Below the pieces are notes generated by a model that saw nothing but the letters and a program-made list of their open reading frames with translations, did not search any database and was not told the origin of the DNA. A stretch of DNA of 42,376 bases from Fuerstiella sp. (lineage in GTDB: Bacteria; Planctomycetota; Planctomycetia; Planctomycetales; Planctomycetaceae): the NCBI GenBank assembly GCA_022843805.1, contig JALHMY010000088.1, positions 1-42,376 on the forward strand. Direction: 5' to 3'. Positions 16,810 through 25,663 of this stretch are shown one piece after another; the first letter of the stretch is position 1, and every line of letters starts with the position of its first letter. The position numbers and the translations under genes were made by a program.

Positions 16810-18507
16810 ATGTACCCCGAAAAGATTGGTCCCTATTGCATTGACCGAAAAATCGGATCGGGCGGCATGGGGAATGTTTATCACGGTGTTCACGAGGAAA
16901 CCGGGCAGGAAGCAGCCATCAAAGTTCTGCCCGCCACGATGGCAAGGGAAGATGGCTTCGTTCAGCGATTCAACCGGGAAATCGCTGCGCTGCGGCAATT
17001 GTCGAATCGACATATCGTTCAGTTATTCGGTAATGGAGAGTCAGAAGAGACATACTACTATGCAATGGAATTTGTCGATGGCGTCACGCTGACAACTGAA
17101 ATCACCGAACGTCGCAGGATCCCATGGCCGGAAGTAATCGAACTGTCGCTTCAGATTGCAGCCGCTCTGAAGGCAGCTCATGATGCCGGTATTGTGCATC
17201 GGGATCTGAAGCCGTCCAATCTGATGCTGACCAAAGAACGCGTGGTAAAGCTGACTGACTTTGGTGTGGCCGCAGTCTTTGCCACCGCCCGGCTTACCAG
17301 AACGGGCGGTGTTGTCGGAACGGCCGAGTACATGTCGCCGGAACAGGCGCAGGGCAAGCGAGCAACGAAACGCAGCGATTTATATTCGCTGGGGGCTGTG
17401 ATGTACGTCATGCTGGCGGGCCGACCTCCTTTCACAGGCCCGACTGCCAATGATATTCTGCAAAAGCATCAGTTTGGAACTTTTGACAAGCCGTCTCGTT
17501 ACGCGCCTGATTGTCCGAGACTGCTGGAAGACTTTGTCTGCCAGCTGCTGGAAAAGGATCCGGGCAAGCGATTTCCTGACGCTCTGGTGCTGATTCGACG
17601 ACTGGAACAGATACGGTCTCGAATTGCGTTTACGGAACAGCAGGCGGAGTCCGCCACGATAGAACGGCCCGCTCCGGGAGCTACCGTGCGAAATCCGGAT
17701 TCTGTTGAAGAGGATGGCGTACACCATCCCGGACCAGCAACGCTGATTCGCGATCTGCTGCGTGATGATGCTGCAGAATCGCTCCGCAAGTCCTCCGTCG
17801 CAAGGTTCTTCGATAACACACTCGTTCTGCTGCTTCTGCTGGCTCTGCTGATTGGCGGCAGTTTTTACTTTGTGGGACGCAGTAAGCCCGACCCCTTTTC
17901 GCAGTTTCAGCAGGCAAAAGATATTCTTCAGGGTACAGCCGGGCCGGGCTGGCTGCGAGCCCGCGACGATCTCCTGGAACCACTGCTCAGCAATCAGCAG
18001 ATGCAGGATCAGCATCCACAGATTCAGGCGATGATTTCTCAGGTCGATCAATATGAATTCTGCCGATCACTCAGGATCACGTCGTCGTCAAACGGTTCGG
18101 CCAGCTCTGAAATTCATCGACTTGCAAGACGGGCGTTCGAAACTTATTCCTCAGGCGATCCCGTAAAAGCGAAACAGCAGCTGCAGGATCTGGTGGTCAT
18201 GCTGCAGAATGACCCCGACTATACCTATCTGCGAAATTTCCTTTCGGAATCGTTGCAGAACTGGCAAACGGAACAGGACGTGGCCGCCCGCCGACAAGTA
18301 CTGGAGCGAGCTCTGGAAGTGGCTGCGAATGCCGTGCAGGCCGGAGAACATGACCTGGCTCGCGACGTGCTCACTGCCACCATTCGATTGTACGAACAGG
18401 ACAATTCGGTCTCCGCAGAAATCGGCAGATGTCACGATCTGATGCGGCAACTGCCTGAGCCTCCCCTGACAAAACCTTCTCAGGCAACTCCGGAAGCGGA
18501 ACAGTAA
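16810..18507 (+). CDS. Transmembrane serine/threonine protein kinase (PknB-like)
   Basis: The 565-residue protein carries a complete Hanks-type kinase domain (residues about 8-275). It has glycine loop GSGGMGNVY (16-24), lysine in AAIKVL (K38), catalytic loop HRDLKPSN (130-137, D132), DFG (150-152) and GTAEYMSPEQAQG (APE-like motif). A single membrane helix follows near 337-356 (LVLLLLLALLIGGSFYFVG). The C-terminal 200 residues are helical, with alanine and leucine periodicity that may form TPR-like repeats outside the membrane (DILQGTAGPGWLRARDDLLE, AFETYSSGDPVKAKQQLQDL). All key catalytic residues are present. Its target is unknown; the convergent neighbour encodes an FHA domain, the phosphothreonine-binding partner often coupled to such kinases. 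Confidence 0.93.
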   Translation: MYPEKIGPYCIDRKIGSGGMGNVYHGVHEETGQEAAIKVLPATMAREDGFVQRFNREIAALRQLSNRHIVQLFGNGESEETYYYAMEFVDGVTLTTEITERRRIPWPEVIELSLQIAAALKAAHDAGIVHRDLKPSNLMLTKERVVKLTDFGVAAVFATARLTRTGGVVGTAEYMSPEQAQGKRATKRSDLYSLGAVMYVMLAGRPPFTGPTANDILQKHQFGTFDKPSRYAPDCPRLLEDFVCQLLEKDPGKRFPDALVLIRRLEQIRSRIAFTEQQAESATIERPAPGATVRNPDSVEEDGVHHPGPATLIRDLLRDDAAESLRKSSVARFFDNTLVLLLLLALLIGGSFYFVGRSKPDPFSQFQQAKDILQGTAGPGWLRARDDLLEPLLSNQQMQDQHPQIQAMISQVDQYEFCRSLRITSSSNGSASSEIHRLARRAFETYSSGDPVKAKQQLQDLVVMLQNDPDYTYLRNFLSESLQNWQTEQDVAARRQVLERALEVAANAVQAGEHDLARDVLTATIRLYEQDNSVSAEIGRCHDLMRQLPEPPLTKPSQATPEAEQ

Positions 18508-18560
18508 GAAGCCGTGCCCGTTTCCACGTCAGAGACTGGGGGTTCCCAATGTCCACCGGA

Positions 18561-18595
18561 CCACTTGCCGCTGATGCTGAGCGGCCAGCGAGTGG
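18561..18595. terminator. Hairpin between convergent kinase and FHA genes
   Basis: CCACT-TG-CCGCT pairs with AGCGG-CCAGCG-AGTGG across a short loop, giving two 5-bp stems separated by an internal loop. It lies in the 117-base space between two convergent genes, so it may act as a terminator on both strands, but neither side has a T-run. Confidence 0.3.
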
Positions 18596-18624
18596 CCGTC
18601 GGCGACTTCTGAAACCCGATGGAT

Positions 18625-19635
18625 TCAGCAACCGGTTACGCGATCGTCGCAATGTTCAAGGGCGAATGCGATCACGTGGGTCAGGATTGTCAGTCGTTCA
18701 AGATCGACTGCATCAAAGCCGCGTTCGTCGTCACTGCAATCCATCTGAATGGCGCCACAGCAGACTCCATTCGCTTCCAGAACAGGAACGCACATAATGT
18801 AGCAGTTGCTGAGATCACTGATGCGGGGAACATCCGTGACGGATTTCCGACGCTGCTCGGCGTACAGCAAGGCGTCAGAGTCTCTGATCGTCCGCTGAAT
18901 CAGGGGGATACACAGTTCGCTGGAGGAATCCGGCACCCTGCCTCCTGCAAAAATGACTCGGATCCGGTGACTGCTGTCCGTCTCTTCGACAAACGCAATT
19001 CGCTCCATCGATGGAAAAAACTCCTGCATTTTCGAAGCTGCAGCTTCAAAGACCTCCTCTCTGTTTCGTATTCGCCGCAAGGCATCCATCAGCTGCAATA
19101 CCTGCAGCAATTTACTGGGTGCGACTCTGGCAATCAGTGGATTCAGCTGATCTGTCTGAGCAGGAAAGCATGCAATGATCTTGGACTCACGCAATTCCTT
19201 AGCCACAAAAGGAGATGGCTCAACATCGTCGCCGATCTTACGAAACTCCCGCATTATTGAGGCGTCGTCAGAATCTTCTGCTCGCCCCGATGAAGGAATC
19301 ATTCTGGGCGTTATCAGCCCGGATCCGGTTTGTTCGTTGAGTCCGTCCAGACTGTAAAAGATGAATTCTTTGGTAGAGAATTCAATCTTGTCGCCATGTT
19401 TGAGAAGTTCCTTACTGGAGATTTTCTCCCCATTCAGTTTTGTGCCGTTTCGGCTGTTGAGGTCCTGCAGAAAAAACTTCGACGACTCCTGAGTGATCTG
19501 CGCATGACTTCGTGAAACAGCGGGAAATTCCACCTGCACATCGCATCCTCCCTCCCGGCCCACGATAATGCACTCTTTGTCGAGTGGAATTCGTACTTCG
19601 ATCAGGTTGTCGTCGACTTGTTTCAGAAATGCCAT
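18625..19635 (-). CDS. FHA domain protein with C-terminal GAF domain
   Basis: The 336-residue protein starts MAFLKQVDDNLIEVRIPL. Its FHA domain (residues about 10-95) has the conserved residues for phosphothreonine binding: VGREGGCDVQV, SRSHAQI and DLNSRNGTKLNGE. A variable linker (about 100-185) is followed by a GAF-like sensory domain (about 190-330), with LQLMDALRRIRNREEVFEAA, CIPLIQRTI, YIMCVPVL and DAVDLERLTILTHVIAFALE. ATG 19635 is preferred as the FHA fold begins at once. An in-frame ATG at 19701, two bases after the sulfatase stop, would add 22 unlikely residues but allow translational coupling. It lies downstream of the sulfatase on the same strand and convergent to the kinase gene, suggesting a phosphorylation-dependent signalling module. 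Confidence 0.88.
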   Translation of the reverse strand: MAFLKQVDDNLIEVRIPLDKECIIVGREGGCDVQVEFPAVSRSHAQITQESSKFFLQDLNSRNGTKLNGEKISSKELLKHGDKIEFSTKEFIFYSLDGLNEQTGSGLITPRMIPSSGRAEDSDDASIMREFRKIGDDVEPSPFVAKELRESKIIACFPAQTDQLNPLIARVAPSKLLQVLQLMDALRRIRNREEVFEAAASKMQEFFPSMERIAFVEETDSSHRIRVIFAGGRVPDSSSELCIPLIQRTIRDSDALLYAEQRRKSVTDVPRISDLSNCYIMCVPVLEANGVCCGAIQMDCSDDERGFDAVDLERLTILTHVIAFALEHCDDRVTGC

Positions 19636-19703
19636 GGGTCGTTCAGCCTTTCGGTGATGTCCGGGTCCCGCGGCCCATGGCCTCAGGACTCTTGTCAGCA
19701 TTG

Positions 19704-21428
19704 TTACCGGGACTTTCGATTGGGCTTCGGAACATCATCCGGAAGCGGGCCAGCCAGAGGAGGGGTCTCAAAAAAATGTCCGTCGTTCTGCATACGAGGA
19801 TCGCCGCTGCGCACGAGTTCAGCAAGCAACTGGCGTTCGAGTTCACTTCGAATCACGGAATAGTCTGCTCGACCCGCTACGTTGTGCATTTGAAAATGGT
19901 CCTTTCGCAGATCATATAATTCTTCACGAGGCCGCAGACCATATGTCAGATCGAAAGTGGCTTTCCATCGCGGGTCATCTCGATGAGAAACAAGCCATGC
20001 TTTTGTCGGTCCGGCATCATCATCCGGATAAGCAACAAATGTCTGTTCCGTGAGTTCTTCCAGCGTTGGCGGGTTGTCGCTGGTGAGGCGGTGAGCATCT
20101 CCCATGGGAGTTCGTTCAGGCTGAAAATTGATGATGTAAAGGTAGTCGGAGGTCCGGAGGCACCGCTGAGGGTATGGCAGAAATCCTTCGCGTGCCATTT
20201 CCACATGGCGTTCTCTTCCGGCAACAACCCATGATCTTGTCGAATCCACAAGTCCCGAGGAGGAAGACGACAGAACGGGCCAGAGGCTTTTTGCCGTCAT
20301 CACGTCCGGGATTGGCACTTTTGCAGCTTCAAGCAGTGTCGGGGCGAGATCCGGCAGACTGACGAAGTCATCCACGACACGCTGCCCCACAACTCCCGGC
20401 CCGGAAATCGCAAGTGATACCTGCAGACCAAAGTCATACAGATTGCATTTGCCATGAGGAAATCCCGGGGCGCCATGATCGCCACTGATCACAATTAACG
20501 TGTTGTCCAACAGTGAGTGGCCATGGTTGTCAGTCTCCCTGAGCTCCTGCAGCAGCACACCAATGGCCGCATCAAAAGCCTGAATCTCTCCAAAGTAATC
20601 CGCTAAATCCTCTCGCACTTCATGAACGTCGGGCAGAAAAGGGGGCATCTTTCCACGAAGATGATCAGGGTCTATTCCCCAAAGCGCCTTTCCTGAACCC
20701 TTTGTCCATTTCCTGTGTACGTTCGTTGGGCCAAACCAGTAACAAAATGGCGTCTCGGCGGGCCGAGACGCCAGAAAGGAACGAAAATTCCGGCGTACCT
20801 CGTCCAGCAGTTCATCGCGAGCCTGAACAATACTGACACCCCCGGCCACCCGCTGAGTCGCATTCTGTGAAAACTGATTGAATTTTCCACCGGCTTTCTG
20901 CCATGAGTGGGCCTGACCACCGAAGGGAGCATCAGCTGGTGTGCCCGGGCTCCAGACTTTGAAGCTTTTCCCGATGTGGTATCCGGACTGCTTCAACAGC
21001 AATGGCCATGACGGAATTCCGGAATTCCAGACAGCTCCCTGAAGAATTGCCGCTCTTCCGGTCCTCCAAAAGTATTGCCCGGAAAGCAGAGAACTGCGGC
21101 AGGGTGTGCATGAAGGAGCGTTGACAAAGGCGTTCCGAAACAGCACTCCCCTGCGTGAAACGTCGTCAAAATACGGAGTTCGAAGTATCTCATTCAGGCC
21201 GCCTGGTTGGTCAGTCTCCGAATAAATACTGGCAAACCGCCCCCAGTCGTCCGCGAACAGGAACAAAATATTGGGGCGATTCTTCGCCTGTTGTGGCTGG
21301 CCTCCTGCTGTCAGCAATGTCGAACTCGGCCGGTTCTGAACCGACGAATCCGCCAGAGCAACGACTGGACAAACTGCATGGAGCAGTACCGGGGTGAGTA
21401 ATACTATGGACAGAACGAGGGGCACCAT
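19704..21428 (-). CDS. Secreted sulfatase (formylglycine-dependent, type I)
   Basis: The 574-residue enzyme would hydrolyse sulfate esters of polysaccharides in the periplasm or outside. ATG 21428 gives a signal peptide (MVPLVLSIVLLTPVLLHAV) and a mature start near residue 28. An ATG at 21602 with GGGAG 8 bases upstream is a plausible longer start that would add 58 residues before the signal. The metal-binding Asp pair is in NILFLFADDWG (D60, D61). The active-site motif C107-T-P-C-R111 in NAPSCTPCRSSLLSGQ would be matured to formylglycine. DNTLIVISGDHGAPGFPHGK supplies further metal ligands. The C-terminal part has LYDLRKDHFQMHNVAG, the usual sulfatase ending. It is divergent from the secretion cluster and ends 2 bases from a possible FHA start. 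Planctomycetes typically carry many such genes. Confidence 0.9.
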   Translation of the reverse strand: MVPLVLSIVLLTPVLLHAVCPVVALADSSVQNRPSSTLLTAGGQPQQAKNRPNILFLFADDWGRFASIYSETDQPGGLNEILRTPYFDDVSRRGVLFRNAFVNAPSCTPCRSSLLSGQYFWRTGRAAILQGAVWNSGIPSWPLLLKQSGYHIGKSFKVWSPGTPADAPFGGQAHSWQKAGGKFNQFSQNATQRVAGGVSIVQARDELLDEVRRNFRSFLASRPAETPFCYWFGPTNVHRKWTKGSGKALWGIDPDHLRGKMPPFLPDVHEVREDLADYFGEIQAFDAAIGVLLQELRETDNHGHSLLDNTLIVISGDHGAPGFPHGKCNLYDFGLQVSLAISGPGVVGQRVVDDFVSLPDLAPTLLEAAKVPIPDVMTAKSLWPVLSSSSSGLVDSTRSWVVAGRERHVEMAREGFLPYPQRCLRTSDYLYIINFQPERTPMGDAHRLTSDNPPTLEELTEQTFVAYPDDDAGPTKAWLVSHRDDPRWKATFDLTYGLRPREELYDLRKDHFQMHNVAGRADYSVIRSELERQLLAELVRSGDPRMQNDGHFFETPPLAGPLPDDVPKPNRKSR

Positions 21429-22212
21429 TTTCTTCAGAATGCACTGAAAACCAAACCAAACGCTCCGGCTGACATCTCTGTTGCTCGCAGAGTTGCGACG
21501 GCGAGTCGCCCGGCTGAGAGCTGTCGGGTTGCCAGGAACCGCAAACCCGACTGTACCGTTTTGCAGCGACGGTGAGTCCGGCAAGGCTAAAAAATTTGGC
21601 ATGATGACAGCTCCCGACACGATGAGATGGGAAGTCGGTGATACGACCGACTTCAATGGCCGTAAAACGTGTTCTGAAGGCGGGCCGCAACTGCCAGTGT
21701 GCAACTGACTGCAGGGAATCGCAACCCGGGAAAGCGACTTTTCACACAACCCACTTTGCTGTCCCACAGACGTTTGGGGAAGAAACAGTCGGCCGAAGCA
21801 GAAAAACTCGGGCAGGGAAGGCTTGTGTTGTCATCGAACAGAGCACAGAATCGGCCCCATGGCTGGTCAGAGTGGTAAAACTGTAGTAATCCCTTTCTTC
21901 CTCAGTGGACATCAAATCGACACGATTGGGAGTTCCCTTTCAGGCGGTGTTCTCGGTTTGCTGGCCACTGGCAGCGAGGGTGTTGTGTTCGGAATACGTC
22001 ATCTGACCTGACGCGATGGTACCTTGATTGAGCGTTTTTCCGTTTACAGTCCACAGGGTTGCTGCATCTGAGTCACATGCAGGTGAAAACTGAAGTCAGT
22101 CTTTGCGTTCCGCCGATTCATTACCGATCTCTCCAGGGTTCCGCAGAGTTGCAGGCTTCGGTAGGGCGGTGTCGCGGCGACCGTAAGTCTTTATTTTGTT
22201 CCGGAGTTAAAT
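21429..22212. other. Divergent intergenic region between sulfatase and the secretion cluster
   Basis: The first 174 bases (to 21602) may encode an N-terminal extension of the sulfatase. The rest shows only short unsupported frames on both strands. It should contain the promoters for the sulfatase and for the first ATPase gene of the cluster, though no consensus pair was convincing. GGAG lies 7 bases before ATG 22213. Confidence 0.35.
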
Positions 22213-23904
22213 ATGGCAGACTGGTTGGAACGATTCGTCCAGGACGGCACCATCGGTGAATCGCAGCTTGAAGAAGCTCGCAGCATGGCTGCAAATCTGG
22301 GAATTACGCCGGAAGATGCCCTCGTGCGGCTCGGCTATATTTCCGGAGCTGATCTGGGGCGAGCTCAGTCTGAGGAATTTGGATACGAATTTGTAGAACT
22401 GGAAGGTCTGCAGATTCCGAACAGCGTGATTGAGCTGGTCACGGAATCGATGGCTCGCGAAAACATCGTGATTCCGACGGGAGTGGAAGACGATGCCGTC
22501 ATTATCGCGATGCACAATCCTAACAATATTGAGATTCTGGATAAGCTGCGATTCGTACTGAATCGTGAAATCAAGGTGGTCATGGCGCCCCTGGAATCCA
22601 TTCAGGGAGCCATTAACCGGCATTATGGTCAGTCAGAAACTGAATCTGTCGACTCGATGATCTCGGAGTTCACCGAAACTCAGATCGACTTTACCGCCGT
22701 CGAAGCCGCTCAGGCTCTGGCCGGCGACGAAGATGACAGCGCTCCAATCATTCGCCTGGCCAATCTGATCATCACCGAAGCGGTGCAGATGAGAGCCAGC
22801 GACATTCATATCGAACCTTTTGAAGACCGTGTGCGGATTCGCTACCGCATCGACGGTGTTCTGATGGAACGCGACAGTCCGCCCAAACGCCTTCTGGGAG
22901 CACTGGTGTCGCGATTCAAGATCATGGCCCGCATGGATATTGCGGAAAAACGTCGTCCTCAGGACGGTCGAATCAAGACTCGAGCAGGGAACAAGGAGTT
23001 TGACCTTCGAGTTTCGATCCTTCCGACAAACCATGGTCAGGCCGTGGTGATGCGAATCCTGGACCGGGACAACATCAAAATCGGGATCCGAAATCTGGGG
23101 TTTGGAGAAGACAACTATCGAACTTTCCAAAATATCATCCGACGGCCGAACGGAATTTTCCTTGTCACCGGGCCGACCGGGAGCGGGAAAACCACCACAC
23201 TGTACAGTGCTCTGGGGGAACTGAACCGTCCTGACAGAAAGATCATCACGGCGGAAGACCCGGTGGAATACTACCTGCCGGGGATTAATCAGGTGGAAGT
23301 TCGCCACAATATCGGCCTGGACTTTGCCCGCATTATTAAAGCGATGCTGCGACAGGCGCCCAATGTGATTCTGGTGGGTGAAATTCGCGATACGGAAACC
23401 GGAGAGATGGCTATTCAGGCTTCCTTGACTGGACACTTGGTTTTCAGCACACTGCATACGAACGATGCGCCCAGTTCTATTACGCGCCTGATTGACATGG
23501 GAGTTCAGCCGTTTCTGGTCGCCTGTTCACTAATGGCCGTTCTGGCTCAGCGGCTTGTGAGGGTGATTTGTCCGAAGTGCCGGGAGCCGTATCAGCCAAC
23601 ACCGGAGGAGGTCGACTTCTTCAACATTTCACCTACTGAACTGGAAGACGGTCAGTGGGCTCGCGGAAAGGGATGTAACAACTGTCAGCACACGGGATAC
23701 AAGGGTCGCCGAGCAGTGTTTGAACTGATGACGATGAACACAACGCTGCGGGAAATGGCGTTCAACAGCGAGCCCGGGCAGAACATTCGTCGACAGGCTC
23801 GCCTGCTGGGCATGCGAACACTGGTGGAAGATGCGAAGGATAAGGCTTTTGACGGCATGACGACTTTGGCCGAGGTGATGAAGTTGTCCAAGGGAGGACA
23901 TTAA
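22213..23904 (+). CDS. GspE/PilB-type secretion ATPase, first copy
   Basis: The 563-residue protein is an assembly ATPase for type II secretion or type IV pili that works at the inner face of the cytoplasmic membrane. The N-terminal MshEN-like region (1-140) is followed by SAPIIRLANLIITEAVQM and the ASDIHIEP motif, then DIAEKRRPQDGRI. Walker A is GPTGSGKTT (320-328), the Asp box is ITAEDPVEY, Walker B is ILVGEIRD (386-393) and the His box contains LTGHLVFSTLHTND. Zinc-binding Cys pairs are CPKC (C453, C456) and CNNC (C488, C491), a feature of GspE/PilB. The N-terminal c-di-GMP-type motif seen in the second copy is degenerate here. It is the first gene of the cluster; 519 bases separate it from the PilT gene. 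Confidence 0.93.
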   Translation: MADWLERFVQDGTIGESQLEEARSMAANLGITPEDALVRLGYISGADLGRAQSEEFGYEFVELEGLQIPNSVIELVTESMARENIVIPTGVEDDAVIIAMHNPNNIEILDKLRFVLNREIKVVMAPLESIQGAINRHYGQSETESVDSMISEFTETQIDFTAVEAAQALAGDEDDSAPIIRLANLIITEAVQMRASDIHIEPFEDRVRIRYRIDGVLMERDSPPKRLLGALVSRFKIMARMDIAEKRRPQDGRIKTRAGNKEFDLRVSILPTNHGQAVVMRILDRDNIKIGIRNLGFGEDNYRTFQNIIRRPNGIFLVTGPTGSGKTTTLYSALGELNRPDRKIITAEDPVEYYLPGINQVEVRHNIGLDFARIIKAMLRQAPNVILVGEIRDTETGEMAIQASLTGHLVFSTLHTNDAPSSITRLIDMGVQPFLVACSLMAVLAQRLVRVICPKCREPYQPTPEEVDFFNISPTELEDGQWARGKGCNNCQHTGYKGRRAVFELMTMNTTLREMAFNSEPGQNIRRQARLLGMRTLVEDAKDKAFDGMTTLAEVMKLSKGGH

Positions 23905-24423
23905 AAGGGGATTGAAGCGGCTGAACCGGGCAGAGTATTTCTGCGGGCTCGTTCAGTCGGATGGATTACTGAAATACGTTGTAAGCTTTCGAAACTGGCT
24001 TTTATTTGATCTGAGTAGTTAGTTTGCGAACACTGAGTCATTCCTTTCGCAAATTCCATTTCAGGGATTTGCAATATTAACGACCTGTCGGCGTTCTGCT
24101 TTCCGGTCATCGATCAGTCGTTCGCCATCATTTATGTTGCTGTAAGTGTTGTTGGCTGAGGTTACCTGACAGAACTCGAACTCATTTATCCTGGCAGAGG
24201 CATTTTTCCGGTTCATTTCCATCAGGACGAAACTGCCTGAGCACAGATCGCTGTGTTTTCAGATGGTGTACGTTCTGGTCGGACGTTGTTGCGGGCTGGT
24301 GCAGCTTTCAGGGTTGGTGGTGTTATTGCGGTGTGGCGGTTGCCACGGCGTAAAGGTTTTGTCTGTTCTTCGTAGAACGATTCCCAGATCGGTCACCTGA
24401 TCATAGCGAGCCCGGAGAGGTTG
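23905..24423. other. Intergenic region between the first ATPase and PilT genes
   Basis: No gene is recognised. Just after the ATPase stop, CTGAAC with GTTCAG and GCAGA with TCTGC form an imperfect hairpin near 23920-23955; it has no T-run and is a weak terminator candidate. The remaining sequence is AT-richer than the genes and probably holds a promoter for pilT. GGAGAGG precedes ATG 24424. Confidence 0.35.
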
Positions 24424-25536
24424 ATGCGCTCATTCCAGATCGACAAACTGCTGGAAACCGTTGTTAAGGAACGGTGCAGTGACCTGCACATTACGGTTGG
24501 GCAGCCTCCTGTGGTGCGGATGGGCGGCCATATGGTCCGCCTGGAAACGCGTTCGCTCGATGCTGAAGACACCACCAATCTCATGAAGAGCATTACGCCC
24601 GAGCGTAATCAGCAGGAACTTCAGGAACGCGGTGGGACGGACTTTGGATTTGCCTTCGGCGATAAGGCTCGATTTCGCGTGGCTGTCTTTAAGCAGCGCG
24701 GCATGATTGGAATGGTCCTTCGGCGAATTCCCAACGAATTCCTGACCTTCGAGCAGCTGGGGCTGCCGCCGGTCGTGAAGGATCTGATTCAGCGACCTCG
24801 CGGATTGTTTCTGGTGACGGGGCCTACCGGTTCCGGTAAGACAACCAGTCTGGCCAGTATGATCAACTGGATGAACCATAACATGGATCATCATATTATC
24901 ACGCTGGAAGACCCGATCGAGTATTATCACGACCACCAGAAATCCACGATCATGCAGCGAGAAATCGGCGTGGATGTTCCCAGCTTCCCGGAAGCCCTCC
25001 GTCGTGCTCTGCGTATGGACCCGGACGTGATTCTTGTGGGGGAAATGCGAGACCTTGAAACGATCGCGGCCGCTGTAACTGCTGCCGAAACCGGCCACGT
25101 GGTGTTTGGTACTCTGCACACCACCGGTGCTCAGGGTACGGTTGACCGTATCATCGACGTGTTCCCAACCAATCAGCAGGAACAGATTCGAACTCAGCTG
25201 GCCAATGCCATTATTGGCATTCTTAGCCAGGCCCTGCTTCCTCGAAAACCAAAGGGGCTCGTTGCTGCTTACGAAATGCTGGTCGTGACGCCCGCGATTT
25301 CAAATCTGATTCGTGAAGGTAAGACGTTCCGTATCAATTCGTCCATTCAGACGGGTCGCAAGTTCGGCATGATTCTGCTGGACGATTCACTGTTCAACCT
25401 TTGGAAGAACGGACTGGTGGAAGAACGCGATGTGATCAACAAGTCCAACAATCCCGGCGAACTGCGGGCTCGTATCGAACGCGCGAAACGCGGCGTGTTC
25501 GATGACGACGAAGAAGAAGATGAAGACGATGAATGA
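24424..25536 (+). CDS. PilT-type retraction ATPase
   Basis: The 370-residue protein matches PilT, the ATPase that drives type IV pilus retraction. The N-terminal part has CSDLHITVGQPPVVRMGG. Walker A is GPTGSGKTT (133-141), the Asp box is IITLEDPIEYY, Walker B is DPDVILVGEMRD, and the His box is AAETGHVVFGTLHTT. The PilT-type AIRNLIRE region is present as AISNLIREGKTFRINSSIQT, with GMILLDDSLFNLW close by. It lacks the zinc Cys pairs and the N-terminal domain of the GspE copies, as expected. ATG 24424 (GGAG 6 bases upstream) is chosen over TTG 24421. The protein ends in an unusual acidic tail, FDDDEEEDEDDE (359-370). Its position between two GspE-type genes in a gsp-like cluster is unusual and suggests a dynamic, retractable fibre. 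Confidence 0.93.
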   Translation: MRSFQIDKLLETVVKERCSDLHITVGQPPVVRMGGHMVRLETRSLDAEDTTNLMKSITPERNQQELQERGGTDFGFAFGDKARFRVAVFKQRGMIGMVLRRIPNEFLTFEQLGLPPVVKDLIQRPRGLFLVTGPTGSGKTTSLASMINWMNHNMDHHIITLEDPIEYYHDHQKSTIMQREIGVDVPSFPEALRRALRMDPDVILVGEMRDLETIAAAVTAAETGHVVFGTLHTTGAQGTVDRIIDVFPTNQQEQIRTQLANAIIGILSQALLPRKPKGLVAAYEMLVVTPAISNLIREGKTFRINSSIQTGRKFGMILLDDSLFNLWKNGLVEERDVINKSNNPGELRARIERAKRGVFDDDEEEDEDDE

Positions 25537-25553
25537 CAGACTTATGCACGGGG

Positions 25554-25592
25554 CACGGAGTCAATCAGGTTTTACCTGTCAGTGATTCCGTG
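25554..25592 (+). other. Imperfect 39-base hairpin between pilT and the second ATPase gene
   Basis: CACGGA pairs with TCCGTG, TCA with TGA and CAGGT with ACCTG around a TTT loop. There is no T-run on either side, so it is not a standard terminator. It sits in the 127-base gap and could stabilise or be a processing point of a polycistronic mRNA, or reduce read-through from pilT. Confidence 0.35.
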
Positions 25593-25663
25593 ATCCGCGG
25601 TGTTCATTCAGCGTCGTTCCAGAAGATTTCCGTCCTGTTTCCTCATTCCTGACAGCATCTGCC

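Noticed and set aside
21823..22011. Short plus-strand frame with a hydrophobic stretch before the first ATPase gene
   Set aside because: No ribosome binding site and no homology recognised; probably chance.
22059..22212. c-di-GMP riboswitch ahead of the first ATPase gene
   Set aside because: The conserved GEMM core sequence and pairing were not found.
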